A DNA stretch of 17,621 nucleotides from CAYNFP01 sp964492595 (GCA_964492595.1 CAZBKY010000014.1:1-17621); one strand, 5' to 3'; shown: positions 1 through 7,513, counted from the first letter of the stretch. Made by a program: numbers and translations. The notes: generated by a model from the sequence alone, not told the origin.

Positions 1-16
1 TTTTTTCATTTCAAAC

Positions 17-51
17 AAAAAACTGCTGACTTTCTTTACTTTGTCAACAGT
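17..51 (-). terminator. Intrinsic terminator after gpmI
   Basis: Read on the minus strand, positions 51-43 (ACTGTTGAC) pair with 30-22 (GTCAGCAGT) in a 9-bp stem with one G-U wobble and a 12-base loop. A run of T follows at 21-17. This is a standard factor-independent terminator about 25 bases past the gpmI stop codon, and suggests that gpmI is the last gene of its transcript. Confidence 0.8.
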
Positions 52-54
52 CTG

Positions 55-75
55 AAACTGTTATGGCAACAGTTT
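55..75 (-). repeat. Small hairpin overlapping the gpmI stop codon
   Basis: AAACTGTT (55-62) and AACAGTTT (68-75) form a perfect 8-bp inverted repeat with a 5-base loop, overlapping the gpmI stop codon at 74-76. It has no T-run of its own and lies just before the terminator hairpin. The two stems share the ACTGTTG core, so alternative pairing between them is possible. Its role is unknown; it could protect the 3' end of the mRNA or assist termination. Confidence 0.5.
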
Positions 76-1585
76 ATTGTTCTTTATCTTTCACTATTAA
101 AGAATGTCCTGTCATTTCTTCGGGCTTCTTTATTTCATACATTTCAATAATTGTTGGAATAATATCTGAAAGCTCCCCTTCTGGTTCAAGTTTGTATTTA
201 TTATTACAAACAATAAACGGAACTTTATTAGTTGTATGGCTTGTAACAGGGTTGTCATTTTTATCCAGCATATATTCTGCATTCCCATGATCTGCTGTTA
301 TTACAAGTTCATAAAATCCTTCTTTAGCTTTTTCTTCTATCTTACCGACACAAAAGTCACATATCTCTATAGCATCTATCGCTGCTTTTAAATTTCCTGT
401 ATGTCCAACCATATCTGGGTTAGCAAAATTTACAAGAATAAAATCATAATCATCATCTATTGCTTTTAAAACTTCGGTTGTCACTTCTCCCGCACTCATT
501 TCAGGCTTCATGTCATAAGTCGGCACTTTAGGACTTGGCACCAACACTTTATAATAATTTTTATCAATCAAATCTTTACCACCATCAAAGAAAAACGTTA
601 CATGATTATATTTTTCTGTTTCAGCTATTCTAATTTGTTTATATTCAAGACTTGCGAGATATTCTCCAAATGTATTTTTTATTTCCTCATTTTCATAAGC
701 AAATTCTACATTCTTATGAATTTTAAATATAGATGCATATTTTACATTTCTAAATTTCACTGTATTAAATATTCTAAAACTAGGGTCTGTAAATGCATCA
801 ATCAACTGTTTCATTCTCTCGGGTCTAAAATTAATAAACAATACTCCATCATTTTCATTTATTTTATTTCCACCGGTTATTACACTTGCATTAACAAACT
901 CATCTGTGATATTGCTTCTGTAGTGTGCATCCAAACAATTTTCTGCACTTTTAAATTCATTACCCATTCCATAAACAAAAGCATTGTATGCCTTAGCTGT
1001 TCTTTCCCATTTGTTATCTCTATCCATCGCATAATATCTTCCTACAAGTGTAGATATTTTACCCAAACTCAATGTTGATGCTTTTTCCATAAAGTTTTCT
1101 ATAAAGGCTTTGGCACTTCTAGGGGGAGTATCTCTGCCATCTGTTATAAAATGAAAGCAAACATTTTTAACTCCTTTTAATTTTGCTAAAGCTAGCGCGG
1201 CATAAAAATGATTAGTACTTGAATGTACTCCTCCATTAGATATAAGTCCTATTAAATGCAATGTGCTTTTATTTTGATTTACATGATCTATTAAATTCAA
1301 TAAAACATCATTTTCAAAAAAATCCTTGTTTTTAATTTTATCGTTTATTAAAGTAAGAGATTGTTTAGTAATTCTCCCGCTTCCTATGGTAATATGTCCT
1401 ACTTCACTGTTTCCCATTTGTCCTTTAGGAAGTCCAACACTTTCTGCACTTGCATTTAATTCTGCACATGGGTATTCCGTCATTAATCTGTCTAATGCGG
1501 GAGTGCTTGCAAGTTTAACAGCATTTCCCTTATAATCATCATATATTCCAAAACCATCTAATATTAATAATATGATTTTTTTCAT
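74..1585 (-). CDS. gpmI: 2,3-bisphosphoglycerate-independent phosphoglycerate mutase
   Basis: This enzyme interconverts 3-phosphoglycerate and 2-phosphoglycerate in the cytoplasm through a phosphoserine intermediate with two bound divalent metal ions (alkaline phosphatase superfamily). The 503-residue length is about normal for the family. Asp10 lies in the N-terminal LDGFG motif; the phosphorylated serine is Ser60 in GQMGNSEVGH. The metal-binding TADHGNAEYM motif is near residue 435, with a final histidine in VTSHTT. The ATG start is supported by an AAGGTGA ribosome site at 1592-1598. It is the fourth glycolytic enzyme of the cluster, separated from tpiA by spo0A and an ATPase gene. A TTGTAA/TAAAAT promoter candidate precedes it and a good terminator follows. 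Identification is secure. Confidence 0.96.
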   Translation of the reverse strand: MKKIILLILDGFGIYDDYKGNAVKLASTPALDRLMTEYPCAELNASAESVGLPKGQMGNSEVGHITIGSGRITKQSLTLINDKIKNKDFFENDVLLNLIDHVNQNKSTLHLIGLISNGGVHSSTNHFYAALALAKLKGVKNVCFHFITDGRDTPPRSAKAFIENFMEKASTLSLGKISTLVGRYYAMDRDNKWERTAKAYNAFVYGMGNEFKSAENCLDAHYRSNITDEFVNASVITGGNKINENDGVLFINFRPERMKQLIDAFTDPSFRIFNTVKFRNVKYASIFKIHKNVEFAYENEEIKNTFGEYLASLEYKQIRIAETEKYNHVTFFFDGGKDLIDKNYYKVLVPSPKVPTYDMKPEMSAGEVTTEVLKAIDDDYDFILVNFANPDMVGHTGNLKAAIDAIEICDFCVGKIEEKAKEGFYELVITADHGNAEYMLDKNDNPVTSHTTNKVPFIVCNNKYKLEPEGELSDIIPTIIEMYEIKKPEEMTGHSLIVKDKEQ

Positions 1586-1603
1586 CTAATTCACCTTAAA
1601 TAA

Positions 1604-1632
1604 ATTTTATCACAAGACTTTATAATTTACAA
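1604..1632 (-). promoter_or_regulatory. Candidate sigma-A promoter for gpmI
   Basis: The minus strand carries TTGTAA (1632-1627) and TAAAAT (1609-1604) separated by 17 bases, 18 bases upstream of the ATG. The match to consensus is moderate and AT-rich background makes chance matches common, so this is an inference. It would allow gpmI to be transcribed independently of the ATPase gene upstream. Confidence 0.4.
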
Positions 1633-1657
1633 ACTGCTATTAAATTATATGACAGTT

Positions 1658-2968
1658 TCACTTATTTACATCTAGTAAGTCTTTTAAATATTCTATCATA
1701 AATAATGGTATGTTTAATATATTTCCATCTTTTGATAAATTATTTAATGATACCCTTACCATTATATTTGGTTTCTGAATTTCACCATATTTAGTTAAAC
1801 TTTTGCTGCTTTTTGATATCCCAGACTTTACTTCTACAGGAATTATATTATTTTCTATCTGAATTAAAAAATCTATTTCATAATTATTAAATATATAATA
1901 ATTAGGTATAGTTTTAAAGATTCCAATTAAATGATTCAATACAAAGTTTTCAGTTAATGCTCCTTTAAATTCTTTAAACAAATCATTTCCATCTTTTATA
2001 ATTATACTATCTAAGTTAAATATTTTTCTTAAAAGCCCCACATCATTAATATATATTTTGAAGGAAGATAAATCAGTATAAGCTTTTAATGGAAGTTGTG
2101 ATTTATTTACATTATATATCTTATATAATAAATCTGCATCATTTAGCCAATTAAGAGCGCTTTCATATTCTCTGGTTCTGGCCCCTTCCTTAACAGTTTG
2201 ATATAAAAATTTTTTATTTTCTTTTGATAATTGAGATGGAATACTGTTCCATATTAAAGAAACTTTATTAGCTTCGTTATTGGTTATATGTTTTGAAAAA
2301 TCGCTCTCATAAGAATTTAGTATATTATTTTGCAAAATATTCACTCTCTCAATATCCTTATCATCTACCCACGCTTTTACTACTTCAGGCATTCCTCCTA
2401 TAATGAAATAAGCCTTTAATTTTTCATTAAGTCTATTAAAAAATATATCTGGCAATTTTTCAATTGTTTTTATACTTTTCATATAATCAACCAATTTTTC
2501 TTCACTATCCGCAATTAAAAATTCGCTAAAACTCATTGGTTTTAAATCCAAATAATCAACTTTGCCAACTGGAAAAGAAGTATGTGAAAGTCTTATTCCC
2601 AGTAAACTTCCGGCTGCAATTACATGATATTCATTAGCTTCTTCTTGAAAATATTTTAAAGAATTTAAAGCATCAGGACATTCTTGTACTTCATCAAAAA
2701 AAATTAATGTTGATCCAGGCTTAATGGCTCTACCAGAAATAAATACCAGCTGTTCCAAAATTCTTTTTGGTTCTTTAGTATTTTTGAATAAATTTTTTAA
2801 ATCTTCATCATGATCGAAATTAAAATATGCTAAATCTTCATAGTAATTATAAGCAAAATCCTTTACAATATAAGTTTTTCCAACTTGTCTAGCCCCTCTT
2901 ATTATTAAAGGTTTTCTATACTTGCTTTCTTTCCATTTAATTAAATCTTCAGTTATAAATCTTTTCAT
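1658..2968 (-). CDS. AAA ATPase with DUF4143-type C-terminal domain
   Basis: This 436-residue protein belongs to the large prokaryotic family of AAA_14/DUF4143 ATPases. Walker A is GARQVGKT at residues 25-32 and Walker B is LIFFDEVQ at 88-95. The C-terminal part has the family pattern: a 'FVLNHL' helix, then 'YYIFNNYEIDFLI' and 'IPVEVKSG', which resembles the D-ExK core of PD-(D/E)XK nucleases. The molecular role of the family is not established; members are common, patchily distributed accessory genes. The ATG is preceded by AGGTGATG. It sits between spo0A and gpmI, breaking an otherwise functional grouping, so it was probably inserted there. The reading frame is complete. The family assignment is secure; a cellular function cannot be given. 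Confidence 0.85.
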   Translation of the reverse strand: MKRFITEDLIKWKESKYRKPLIIRGARQVGKTYIVKDFAYNYYEDLAYFNFDHDEDLKNLFKNTKEPKRILEQLVFISGRAIKPGSTLIFFDEVQECPDALNSLKYFQEEANEYHVIAAGSLLGIRLSHTSFPVGKVDYLDLKPMSFSEFLIADSEEKLVDYMKSIKTIEKLPDIFFNRLNEKLKAYFIIGGMPEVVKAWVDDKDIERVNILQNNILNSYESDFSKHITNNEANKVSLIWNSIPSQLSKENKKFLYQTVKEGARTREYESALNWLNDADLLYKIYNVNKSQLPLKAYTDLSSFKIYINDVGLLRKIFNLDSIIIKDGNDLFKEFKGALTENFVLNHLIGIFKTIPNYYIFNNYEIDFLIQIENNIIPVEVKSGISKSSKSLTKYGEIQKPNIMVRVSLNNLSKDGNILNIPLFMIEYLKDLLDVNK

Positions 2969-2987
2969 TTTTCATCACCTAATATTA

Positions 2988-2993
2988 ATTATA
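2988..2993 (-). promoter_or_regulatory. Candidate -10 box for the AAA ATPase gene
   Basis: A perfect TATAAT on the minus strand lies 20 bases before the ATG. The -35 region at the right distance (TGTACT around 3016-3011) is weak. The short distance to the ribosome site gives a plausible short leader. Only the -10 element is supported. Confidence 0.35.
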
Positions 2994-2997
2994 CTAG

Positions 2998-3083
2998 TGT
3001 TTTTTATAAAAGTACATAATAAATCACACAATTTTCATGTATATATCAAAATTTATCACATTATTTTAATGTTTTTTATAAAA
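2998..3083. repeat. 14-base direct repeat pair in the spo0A-ATPase intergenic region
   Basis: TGTTTTTTATAAAA occurs at 2998-3011 and again at 3070-3083, a spacing of 72 bases. Both copies are followed within about 20 bases by ATCACAC. The pair lies in the 172-base gap between spo0A and the ATPase gene. It could be an operator pair for the ATPase promoter or debris of an insertion; low sequence complexity limits confidence. Confidence 0.4.
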
Positions 3084-3120
3084 ATGATCACACTTTTTGA
3101 TAAATAATCGCCTTTTAAAC

Positions 3121-3143
3121 AAAAAACACACTTAGTGTGCTTA
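3121..3143 (-). terminator. Intrinsic terminator of spo0A
   Basis: Immediately after the stop codon the minus strand reads CACAC (3139-3135 partner side), a three-base TAA loop and GTGTG, extendable with AAG/TTT pairs to about 8 bp including one G-U. A T-run follows at 3126-3121. It overlaps the spo0A stop codon and should separate spo0A from the ATPase gene. Confidence 0.75.
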
Positions 3144-3905
3144 TCTAACTTTCAACATATCAATTCTAAGCTTGTCTGCGATTGTCACTATAAATTCAGA
3201 GTTGGTAGGTTTTGCTTTATCTATATCTACGCTATGTCCGAATATCTCTTCCATTAAATCCCAGTCGCCTCTATTCCAGCTAACTTCAATCGCATGTCTT
3301 ATAGCTCTTTCAACTCTGGACATGGATGTATCGTATATTTTCCCAATTTGGGGATATAATTCCTTTGTAATTCCTCCAATTAAAGAGGGATTTTCATAAA
3401 CCAGAATTATTGCTTCTCTTATATATTGATATCCTTTTATATGAGAAGGTATCCCAAGCTCATGAAGCAATTTAGTGACAGATTTTTGCATATTGTTTTT
3501 ACCGATGTTAATAACATTTCCTTTGTTGTCACCACTTTTTGTAATTTCTAATATTTTTTCTTCCAAATCCAACAATTCAAATGGTTTAAGTATAAAATAC
3601 TTTACCCCATATTCACTTACTTTTCTTATGGTTTCATCTTGATTAAAAGATGTAATTACTATAATATTTTTAAAAATGTTTTCTTCTTTCAATTTTTCTA
3701 AAACATATATACCATCTTTTTTAGGCATTATTAAATCCAATAAAATAACATCAATGTTATCAGGGTTTCCCTTTATAATATTATAAGCTACGTTTCCTTC
3801 ATATGCTTCATAGGCCACTTCAATATTTGGATTTTCTTCAAAATACTCCTTTATCATACCGACTAATGCTTTATTGTCATCTACTACTAAAAGCTTTGTT
3901 TTCAT
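3141..3905 (-). CDS. spo0A: Sporulation master response regulator Spo0A
   Basis: Spo0A is the phosphorelay-controlled transcription factor that commits Bacillota to endospore formation and also affects stationary-phase and surface functions. The 254-residue protein has a receiver domain at residues 1-120: acidic pair Asp9-Asp10, phosphorylation site Asp57 in ILLDLIMP, Thr85 and Lys107 (FILKPF). The C-terminal DNA-binding domain (about 145-250) contains the diagnostic HIKGYQYIREAI and SRVERAIRHAIEVSW segments, so 0A-box recognition should be conserved. The ATG is preceded by AAAGGG at a normal distance. It has its own terminator and probably its own promoter. A 10-bp phased array of 0A-box-like sequences lies 75-115 bases upstream, suggesting autoregulation. 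Its position between tpiA and gpmI is unusual. Confidence 0.97.
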   Translation of the reverse strand: MKTKLLVVDDNKALVGMIKEYFEENPNIEVAYEAYEGNVAYNIIKGNPDNIDVILLDLIMPKKDGIYVLEKLKEENIFKNIIVITSFNQDETIRKVSEYGVKYFILKPFELLDLEEKILEITKSGDNKGNVINIGKNNMQKSVTKLLHELGIPSHIKGYQYIREAIILVYENPSLIGGITKELYPQIGKIYDTSMSRVERAIRHAIEVSWNRGDWDLMEEIFGHSVDIDKAKPTNSEFIVTIADKLRIDMLKVR

Positions 3906-3931
3906 TTTTTAACCCTTTCTATTTCAAAATA

Positions 3932-3937
3932 ATTATA
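3932..3937 (-). promoter_or_regulatory. Candidate -10 box for spo0A
   Basis: TATAAT on the minus strand, 26 bases before the spo0A ATG. No good -35 hexamer is seen 16-18 bases further upstream, which would fit a promoter that needs an activator. No clear sigma-H type promoter was recognised. Confidence 0.35.
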
Positions 3938-3980
3938 CATCTAGAATTATATATTTTGCTATAGGAGAGTTTGCAATCAT

Positions 3981-4020
3981 TTGTCTTATTTTGTCGTATT
4001 TTAGCTTAATTTGTCGATTA
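3981..4020. promoter_or_regulatory. Phased array of 0A-box-like elements upstream of spo0A
   Basis: TTGTC occurs at 3981, 3991 and 4011, with a degenerate copy (TTAGC) at 4001. Each unit is 10 bases long: TTGTCTTATT, TTGTCGTATT, TTAGCTTAAT, TTGTCGATTA. The known Spo0A site has the core TGTCGAA; here TTTGTCGAT and TTTGTCGTA come close. One helical turn between sites would place Spo0A dimers on one face of the DNA. The array covers the 3' end of tpiA (its last codons) and the intergenic region, 44-83 bases upstream of the candidate spo0A -10. The pattern is seen directly; its identity as Spo0A sites is inferred. Confidence 0.5.
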
Positions 4021-4708
4021 TGTCTTTAATGTATTTAAAATCGGTACTTTTTTTGCCAATACCAACTCCATCACTTATCTCTAAAATTTCAAGCATATTA
4101 TCCGCACTCACACCAGATGCATAATATACTTCAACATCCAGTTTATATTTTTTAATAAAATATTCTTTTATATCAACAATCACTTTTCTTATTGTATCAA
4201 CACTCTGATATTCAGATGAATCAGATATCCATGATGGTTCATATAACACCGATAAGTTTTTAAGTTTTGTTTCTTCTATATTTTTTAAATAATAATTTAA
4301 TTGTTTTTTTATATAATTAAACGGATTTTTTTGTTTCTTTATTTCTCCAACCATAAGTATAGTATTAAAATTGGCATTTAAACTTTTAAATACTTTCTCT
4401 TTTACAATGGTGTAACTATCTATTCCATTCACTATTCTTTCATAGTGATTTAATAATGTGTAATTTATATTTAAACTTTTTAAACTTTCTAAATTAATTT
4501 CGCCTGTATAATTTCCATAATTGTATGAATAAAAATTCTGAGTTCCAACTTTATGTTTATAATCTTTAAACATGGATAAATAAATAACATTTGGAAAAAG
4601 AATTATATCTATTTTTTTAGGAGTAATCTTTGCTAGATTTTTTTTATAAATTTCAATTTCATTTATATTCAGATTGCTTTTATGATTTAATATTAATTTT
4701 TTATTCAC
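4001..4708 (-). CDS. tpiA: Triosephosphate isomerase, divergent
   Basis: Interconverts dihydroxyacetone phosphate and glyceraldehyde 3-phosphate. At 235 residues it is slightly short for a TIM barrel of this family. Catalytic residues are in place: Asn8 and Lys10 (LNHK), His88 (LLNHYER) and Glu157 (LYEPSW). The VGTQN and GNYTGE motifs also survive. Loop 6, normally PVWAIGTGK, is replaced by PSWISDSSEY, and the phosphate-binding YGGSV is YYASGV, with DGVGIGKKS at the end. The start codon is GTG, within the GTGA overlap with the pgk stop; a GGAGG at 4720-4716 inside pgk is the ribosome site, so the two genes are translationally coupled. The family call is firm; normal catalytic rate is less certain because of loop 6. 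Confidence 0.9.
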   Translation of the reverse strand: MNKKLILNHKSNLNINEIEIYKKNLAKITPKKIDIILFPNVIYLSMFKDYKHKVGTQNFYSYNYGNYTGEINLESLKSLNINYTLLNHYERIVNGIDSYTIVKEKVFKSLNANFNTILMVGEIKKQKNPFNYIKKQLNYYLKNIEETKLKNLSVLYEPSWISDSSEYQSVDTIRKVIVDIKEYFIKKYKLDVEVYYASGVSADNMLEILEISDGVGIGKKSTDFKYIKDIIDKLS

Positions 4709-5841
4709 CTCAGCACCTCCAGAGTTTTAAACTTCTTACCCTCCAAATATTCTAAAGTAGCGCCTCCTCCTGTAGAAATATAATAAAAATCCAAATTATA
4801 TTTTTTAGCTGCATTCCCTGTGTCTCCCCCAGCTATAACAGTTTTAATATTGTTGAAACTTAAGTATTCAAGTATTACCTTAGTACCTTTTTCATACTCA
4901 TCAACTTCAAACTTACCCATAGGTCCATTCCAGATGACGAAATCAGTCTTGTCTATTAAAGATGTGTATAGTTCTATAGTTTTATCCCCTATATCAAATC
5001 CACAATCATCATCACTTAACTCTCCAACATTTTTAATGCCGTTATTTGTATTAACATCTAAAGGTAATACTATCTTATCTTTATATTTTTCGAGCAGATT
5101 TTTACAGTAATCGATTTTTTCTTCATTTAATAAACTCTTTCCAATATTATATCCTTTAGCTTTTAAGAAAGTATAAGACATCCCTCCACCTATAATAACT
5201 CTCTTACTTTTATCAATTAAATTCTCAATAACTCCAAGCTTATCTCCAATTTTGGCTCCTCCAAGTATTATAACTTTATCATTATAGTTTAAAATTTTTT
5301 CGAGCATATCCAACTCTTTATCCACTAAATATCCGCTAACTCCTCCGAGTATTTTAGGTATGCCATATGTTGAAGCGTGCACTCTATGCATCGAACCAAA
5401 TGCTTCCATTACAAAAGTATCTCCTAAAGACGCCCAATATTCAGATAACTCTTCTTCACATCCACTTTCTGAGTTATCTGGAATATCTTCAAATCTTGTG
5501 TTTTCAATTAATAAAACATCTCCACTGTTTAACGACGCAACTAAACTTTCAAGCTTTTCTCCTCTAGTAAATTCACTAAACTTAACTTCTTTGTTTAATA
5601 ACGCAGATAATTCTTTACTTACTAGTAATAAACTATTATTTTTTATATCTTGATCAGTTTTGATTTTTCCCATATGAGAAAGTAATATTATTTTAGCCCC
5701 ACTGTCAATTAAATAGTTAATTGTTTTTAGACTCTCAACTATTCTATTATTGTCCATAATAACACCACTCTCTATTGGAACGTTATAGTCTACTCTTACT
5801 ATTACTTTTTTACCTAAATAAAATTCTTTTGATTTTAACAT
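4705..5841 (-). CDS. pgk: Phosphoglycerate kinase
   Basis: Transfers the acyl phosphate of 1,3-bisphosphoglycerate to ADP, the first ATP-yielding step of lower glycolysis. The 378-residue protein is a little shorter than usual (about 390-400). Recognisable motifs in order: VRVDYNVP (residues 15-22), the NNRI arginine, SHMGK in place of SHLGRPK, ENTRFE, EAFGSMHRVHAST, GGAKIGDK, VIWNGPMGKFE, AGGDTGNAA and the C-terminal STGGGATLEYLEGK. Substrate-binding arginines and the nucleotide-binding glycine motifs are therefore present. AGAGGTGG precedes the ATG, and a TATAAT (5867-5862, minus strand) could be its -10 box. It overlaps tpiA by 4 bases. The region just upstream is occupied by two surface-protein genes rather than by gap, as in the standard order. 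Confidence 0.96.
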   Translation of the reverse strand: MLKSKEFYLGKKVIVRVDYNVPIESGVIMDNNRIVESLKTINYLIDSGAKIILLSHMGKIKTDQDIKNNSLLLVSKELSALLNKEVKFSEFTRGEKLESLVASLNSGDVLLIENTRFEDIPDNSESGCEEELSEYWASLGDTFVMEAFGSMHRVHASTYGIPKILGGVSGYLVDKELDMLEKILNYNDKVIILGGAKIGDKLGVIENLIDKSKRVIIGGGMSYTFLKAKGYNIGKSLLNEEKIDYCKNLLEKYKDKIVLPLDVNTNNGIKNVGELSDDDCGFDIGDKTIELYTSLIDKTDFVIWNGPMGKFEVDEYEKGTKVILEYLSFNNIKTVIAGGDTGNAAKKYNLDFYYISTGGGATLEYLEGKKFKTLEVLR

Positions 5842-5867
5842 AATCCACCTCTATATACATTATTATA

Positions 5868-5900
5868 AAATAAAAAAAACAATTTATAAATTATTCTTTT
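5868..5900 (-). terminator. Weak AT-only hairpin and T-run after the second surface-protein gene
   Basis: On the minus strand the palindrome AATTTATAAATT is followed one base later by eight T residues. The stem contains no G or C, so termination would be inefficient. It may only attenuate readthrough into pgk. Confidence 0.3.
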
Positions 5901-5914
5901 ATTGATTTACACTA

Positions 5915-6471
5915 TTAAAGATCTCCATGAGAATATTCAGATTCATTTACAACCTGAAGATACCCATTAAAACTTTTCCCGCGTATAGAATTTTGATTAC
6001 TTCCGGTTTCATTTATTCCTATAGTAAATATATATTCATGTGTCTCGCCATCCAATATATTTCCTTCATTTCCTAACTGACTCGTAGTTTGTGGTACTAT
6101 CGCATTATCAGCACTTACTAAAGTTCCATCTCCATTTGTAGATCCATCAACACTGTAGACAAATTCGCCATTTGCCGCTACAGTTAACGTATTTAATCCA
6201 ACAAATAACTCAATTATGTAACTAACTCTCATACCACTGCTATTAGAACCAGTTTTTTCTATAGTGAAAGTTTTGGTTTCATAAGTGCCAGGATATATAT
6301 CTTCTAATACGATTTCATTACCATCTTTAAAAGTGACTTTTCCAAAATCTAGCATATTAACATTAATGGAAGACCCTATTGGGTTAATAACTCTTGTAGT
6401 AAATATGCATAACTGGCACCAAAAACAGCCAATGTCAAAGATATTATTCCCGGTATGCTTAAACTCATCAT
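5915..6471 (-). pseudogene. TasA/camelysin-like surface protein, frameshifted
   Basis: Starting at ATG 6471 the frame encodes a short hydrophobic segment ending in SYAYL, then stops at 6378-6376. Adding one T to the run at 6403-6401 restores SYAYFTTRVINP and joins it to the open frame that ends at 5915, giving 185 residues. The YAYF(T) boundary after a hydrophobic signal is typical of TasA/camelysin secreted proteins processed by SipW-like signal peptidase. The remainder is beta-rich, with DGNEIVLEDIYPGTYETKTF and RGKSFNGYLQV resembling parts of the neighbouring upstream gene. The start overlaps the upstream stop as TAATG. An ATG at 6493 with an extra indel would give a more basic N-terminus (MEK..KKRLMM), so the true start is uncertain. 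No known role is proven; a fibre or biofilm-matrix protein is an inference. The break could also be a sequencing error. Confidence 0.65.
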
Positions 6472-7492
6472 TAATCTTTTTTTATTTCTCCATTATTGGC
6501 AAATGCATCACTGCCTGTCAGTATTAAAGCATTTAAAACATCAGTGCTTACATTTAAAGTGGCACTCCCCTGTGAAATAAAATTATATCTAAAGGCATCC
6601 CCTCCCATACTAATACATCCACAACAAAAAATAGTTGGAGCTCCTAAATTAATGCTTGTAAGACTGTTGTCTGAAAATGCCCCCTCTCCATATACAACAA
6701 GGGTATTTGGAGTATTTAATGTTACTAGTTCATTATCATCAAAAGCATAATTTCCAACCTCTGTTATTCCTTCTGGAATTGTTAAACTGGTTATTCCTTT
6801 GCTTTGAAATGCATAATCTCCTATTTTTGGTAACCGCTATTTCATTTATCGTACTTGGTATAACTACATTCTCTGAACAGTTTGGACATGTATTTTTATA
6901 TCCAGTTATAGTGCCATTAGCCCCATCAAATAGAAAACAAAGATTACAATCAATCTCCGAAGAAAGAACTTGCAATTCTAATCTTCCCGCAAAAGTTGCT
7001 CCTTGATTTTCGTTTTGAGGATAAGGCATATTTTTATACATTATAGTCATTGTATAGGTTTGAGTAATATTAGCAGGAATTGAAACACTTATAACTAATG
7101 CTGTATCTTCTATAGGCATCACAGTTTCTGAAATTTCAGCACCTCCATTAGTAGAGGTTAAAGTAAAAACAAAATCATTACCAACCATAGTGCTTTCAAC
7201 ATTTGTAAAAACAATGCTATACTCTTTAGAAGTTGCAGAATTGTTTGTAACTGAAAATGTTTTTGCAGAAATAAACCCTGGTAGCATCTTAGACAATATT
7301 ATTTTCTCTCCATCCTCATACGCAATAAAAACATCATCTGTTGTTATTTTCATCCCCGATGCTTCTTCATTGCCAATAACTTTAGTTAAAAAAAGCATAT
7401 GTTAAACTAAAAGCAACAGAAATCAGAATTACCAAAACAGTTGTCATAAACATTATTTTTTTATTATCAATTTTAATATTTTTTATATTCAT
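6471..7492 (-). pseudogene. Secreted TasA-like protein with BspA-type leucine-rich repeats, two frameshifts
   Basis: The N-terminus is a signal peptide (MNIKNIKIDNKKI, then a hydrophobic stretch ending in TYAF). One extra T in the seven-T run at 7394-7388 causes a stop at 7384; removing it gives YAFLTKVIGNEE. The frame then continues through a beta-rich TasA-like domain until an extra A in the run at 6828-6824 ends it at 6739. Removing that base continues directly into IGDYAFQSKG and a chain of AF-containing LRR_5 repeats (GNYAFDDNEL, EGAFSDNSL, GDAFRYN, SDAFANNG), ending at TAA 6473-6471. The corrected product has 339 residues: signal, TasA-like domain, CNLC..CPNC linker with GTITGY and NVVIPSTIN, then LRRs. 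BspA-like repeats are known from surface adhesins. Both defects lie in homopolymers; no other stops interrupt the frame. Confidence 0.7.
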
Positions 7493-7513
7493 GCTTTACC
7501 CTATTATATCTCC

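Noticed and set aside
602..1078. 158-codon plus-strand frame opposite gpmI
   Set aside because: Lies entirely antisense to a secure enzyme gene, is rich in Ile, Cys, Phe and Ser as expected for a complement frame of AT-rich DNA, and has no ribosome site.
1631..1658. AAACTG/CAGTTT inverted repeat after the ATPase stop as a terminator
   Set aside because: Six-bp stem with a 16-base loop and no T-run on the minus strand; not a convincing terminator.
6677..7006. 109-codon plus-strand frame opposite the LRR surface-protein gene
   Set aside because: The minus strand explains this region through LRR motifs and a conserved frame; the plus frame has no family features.
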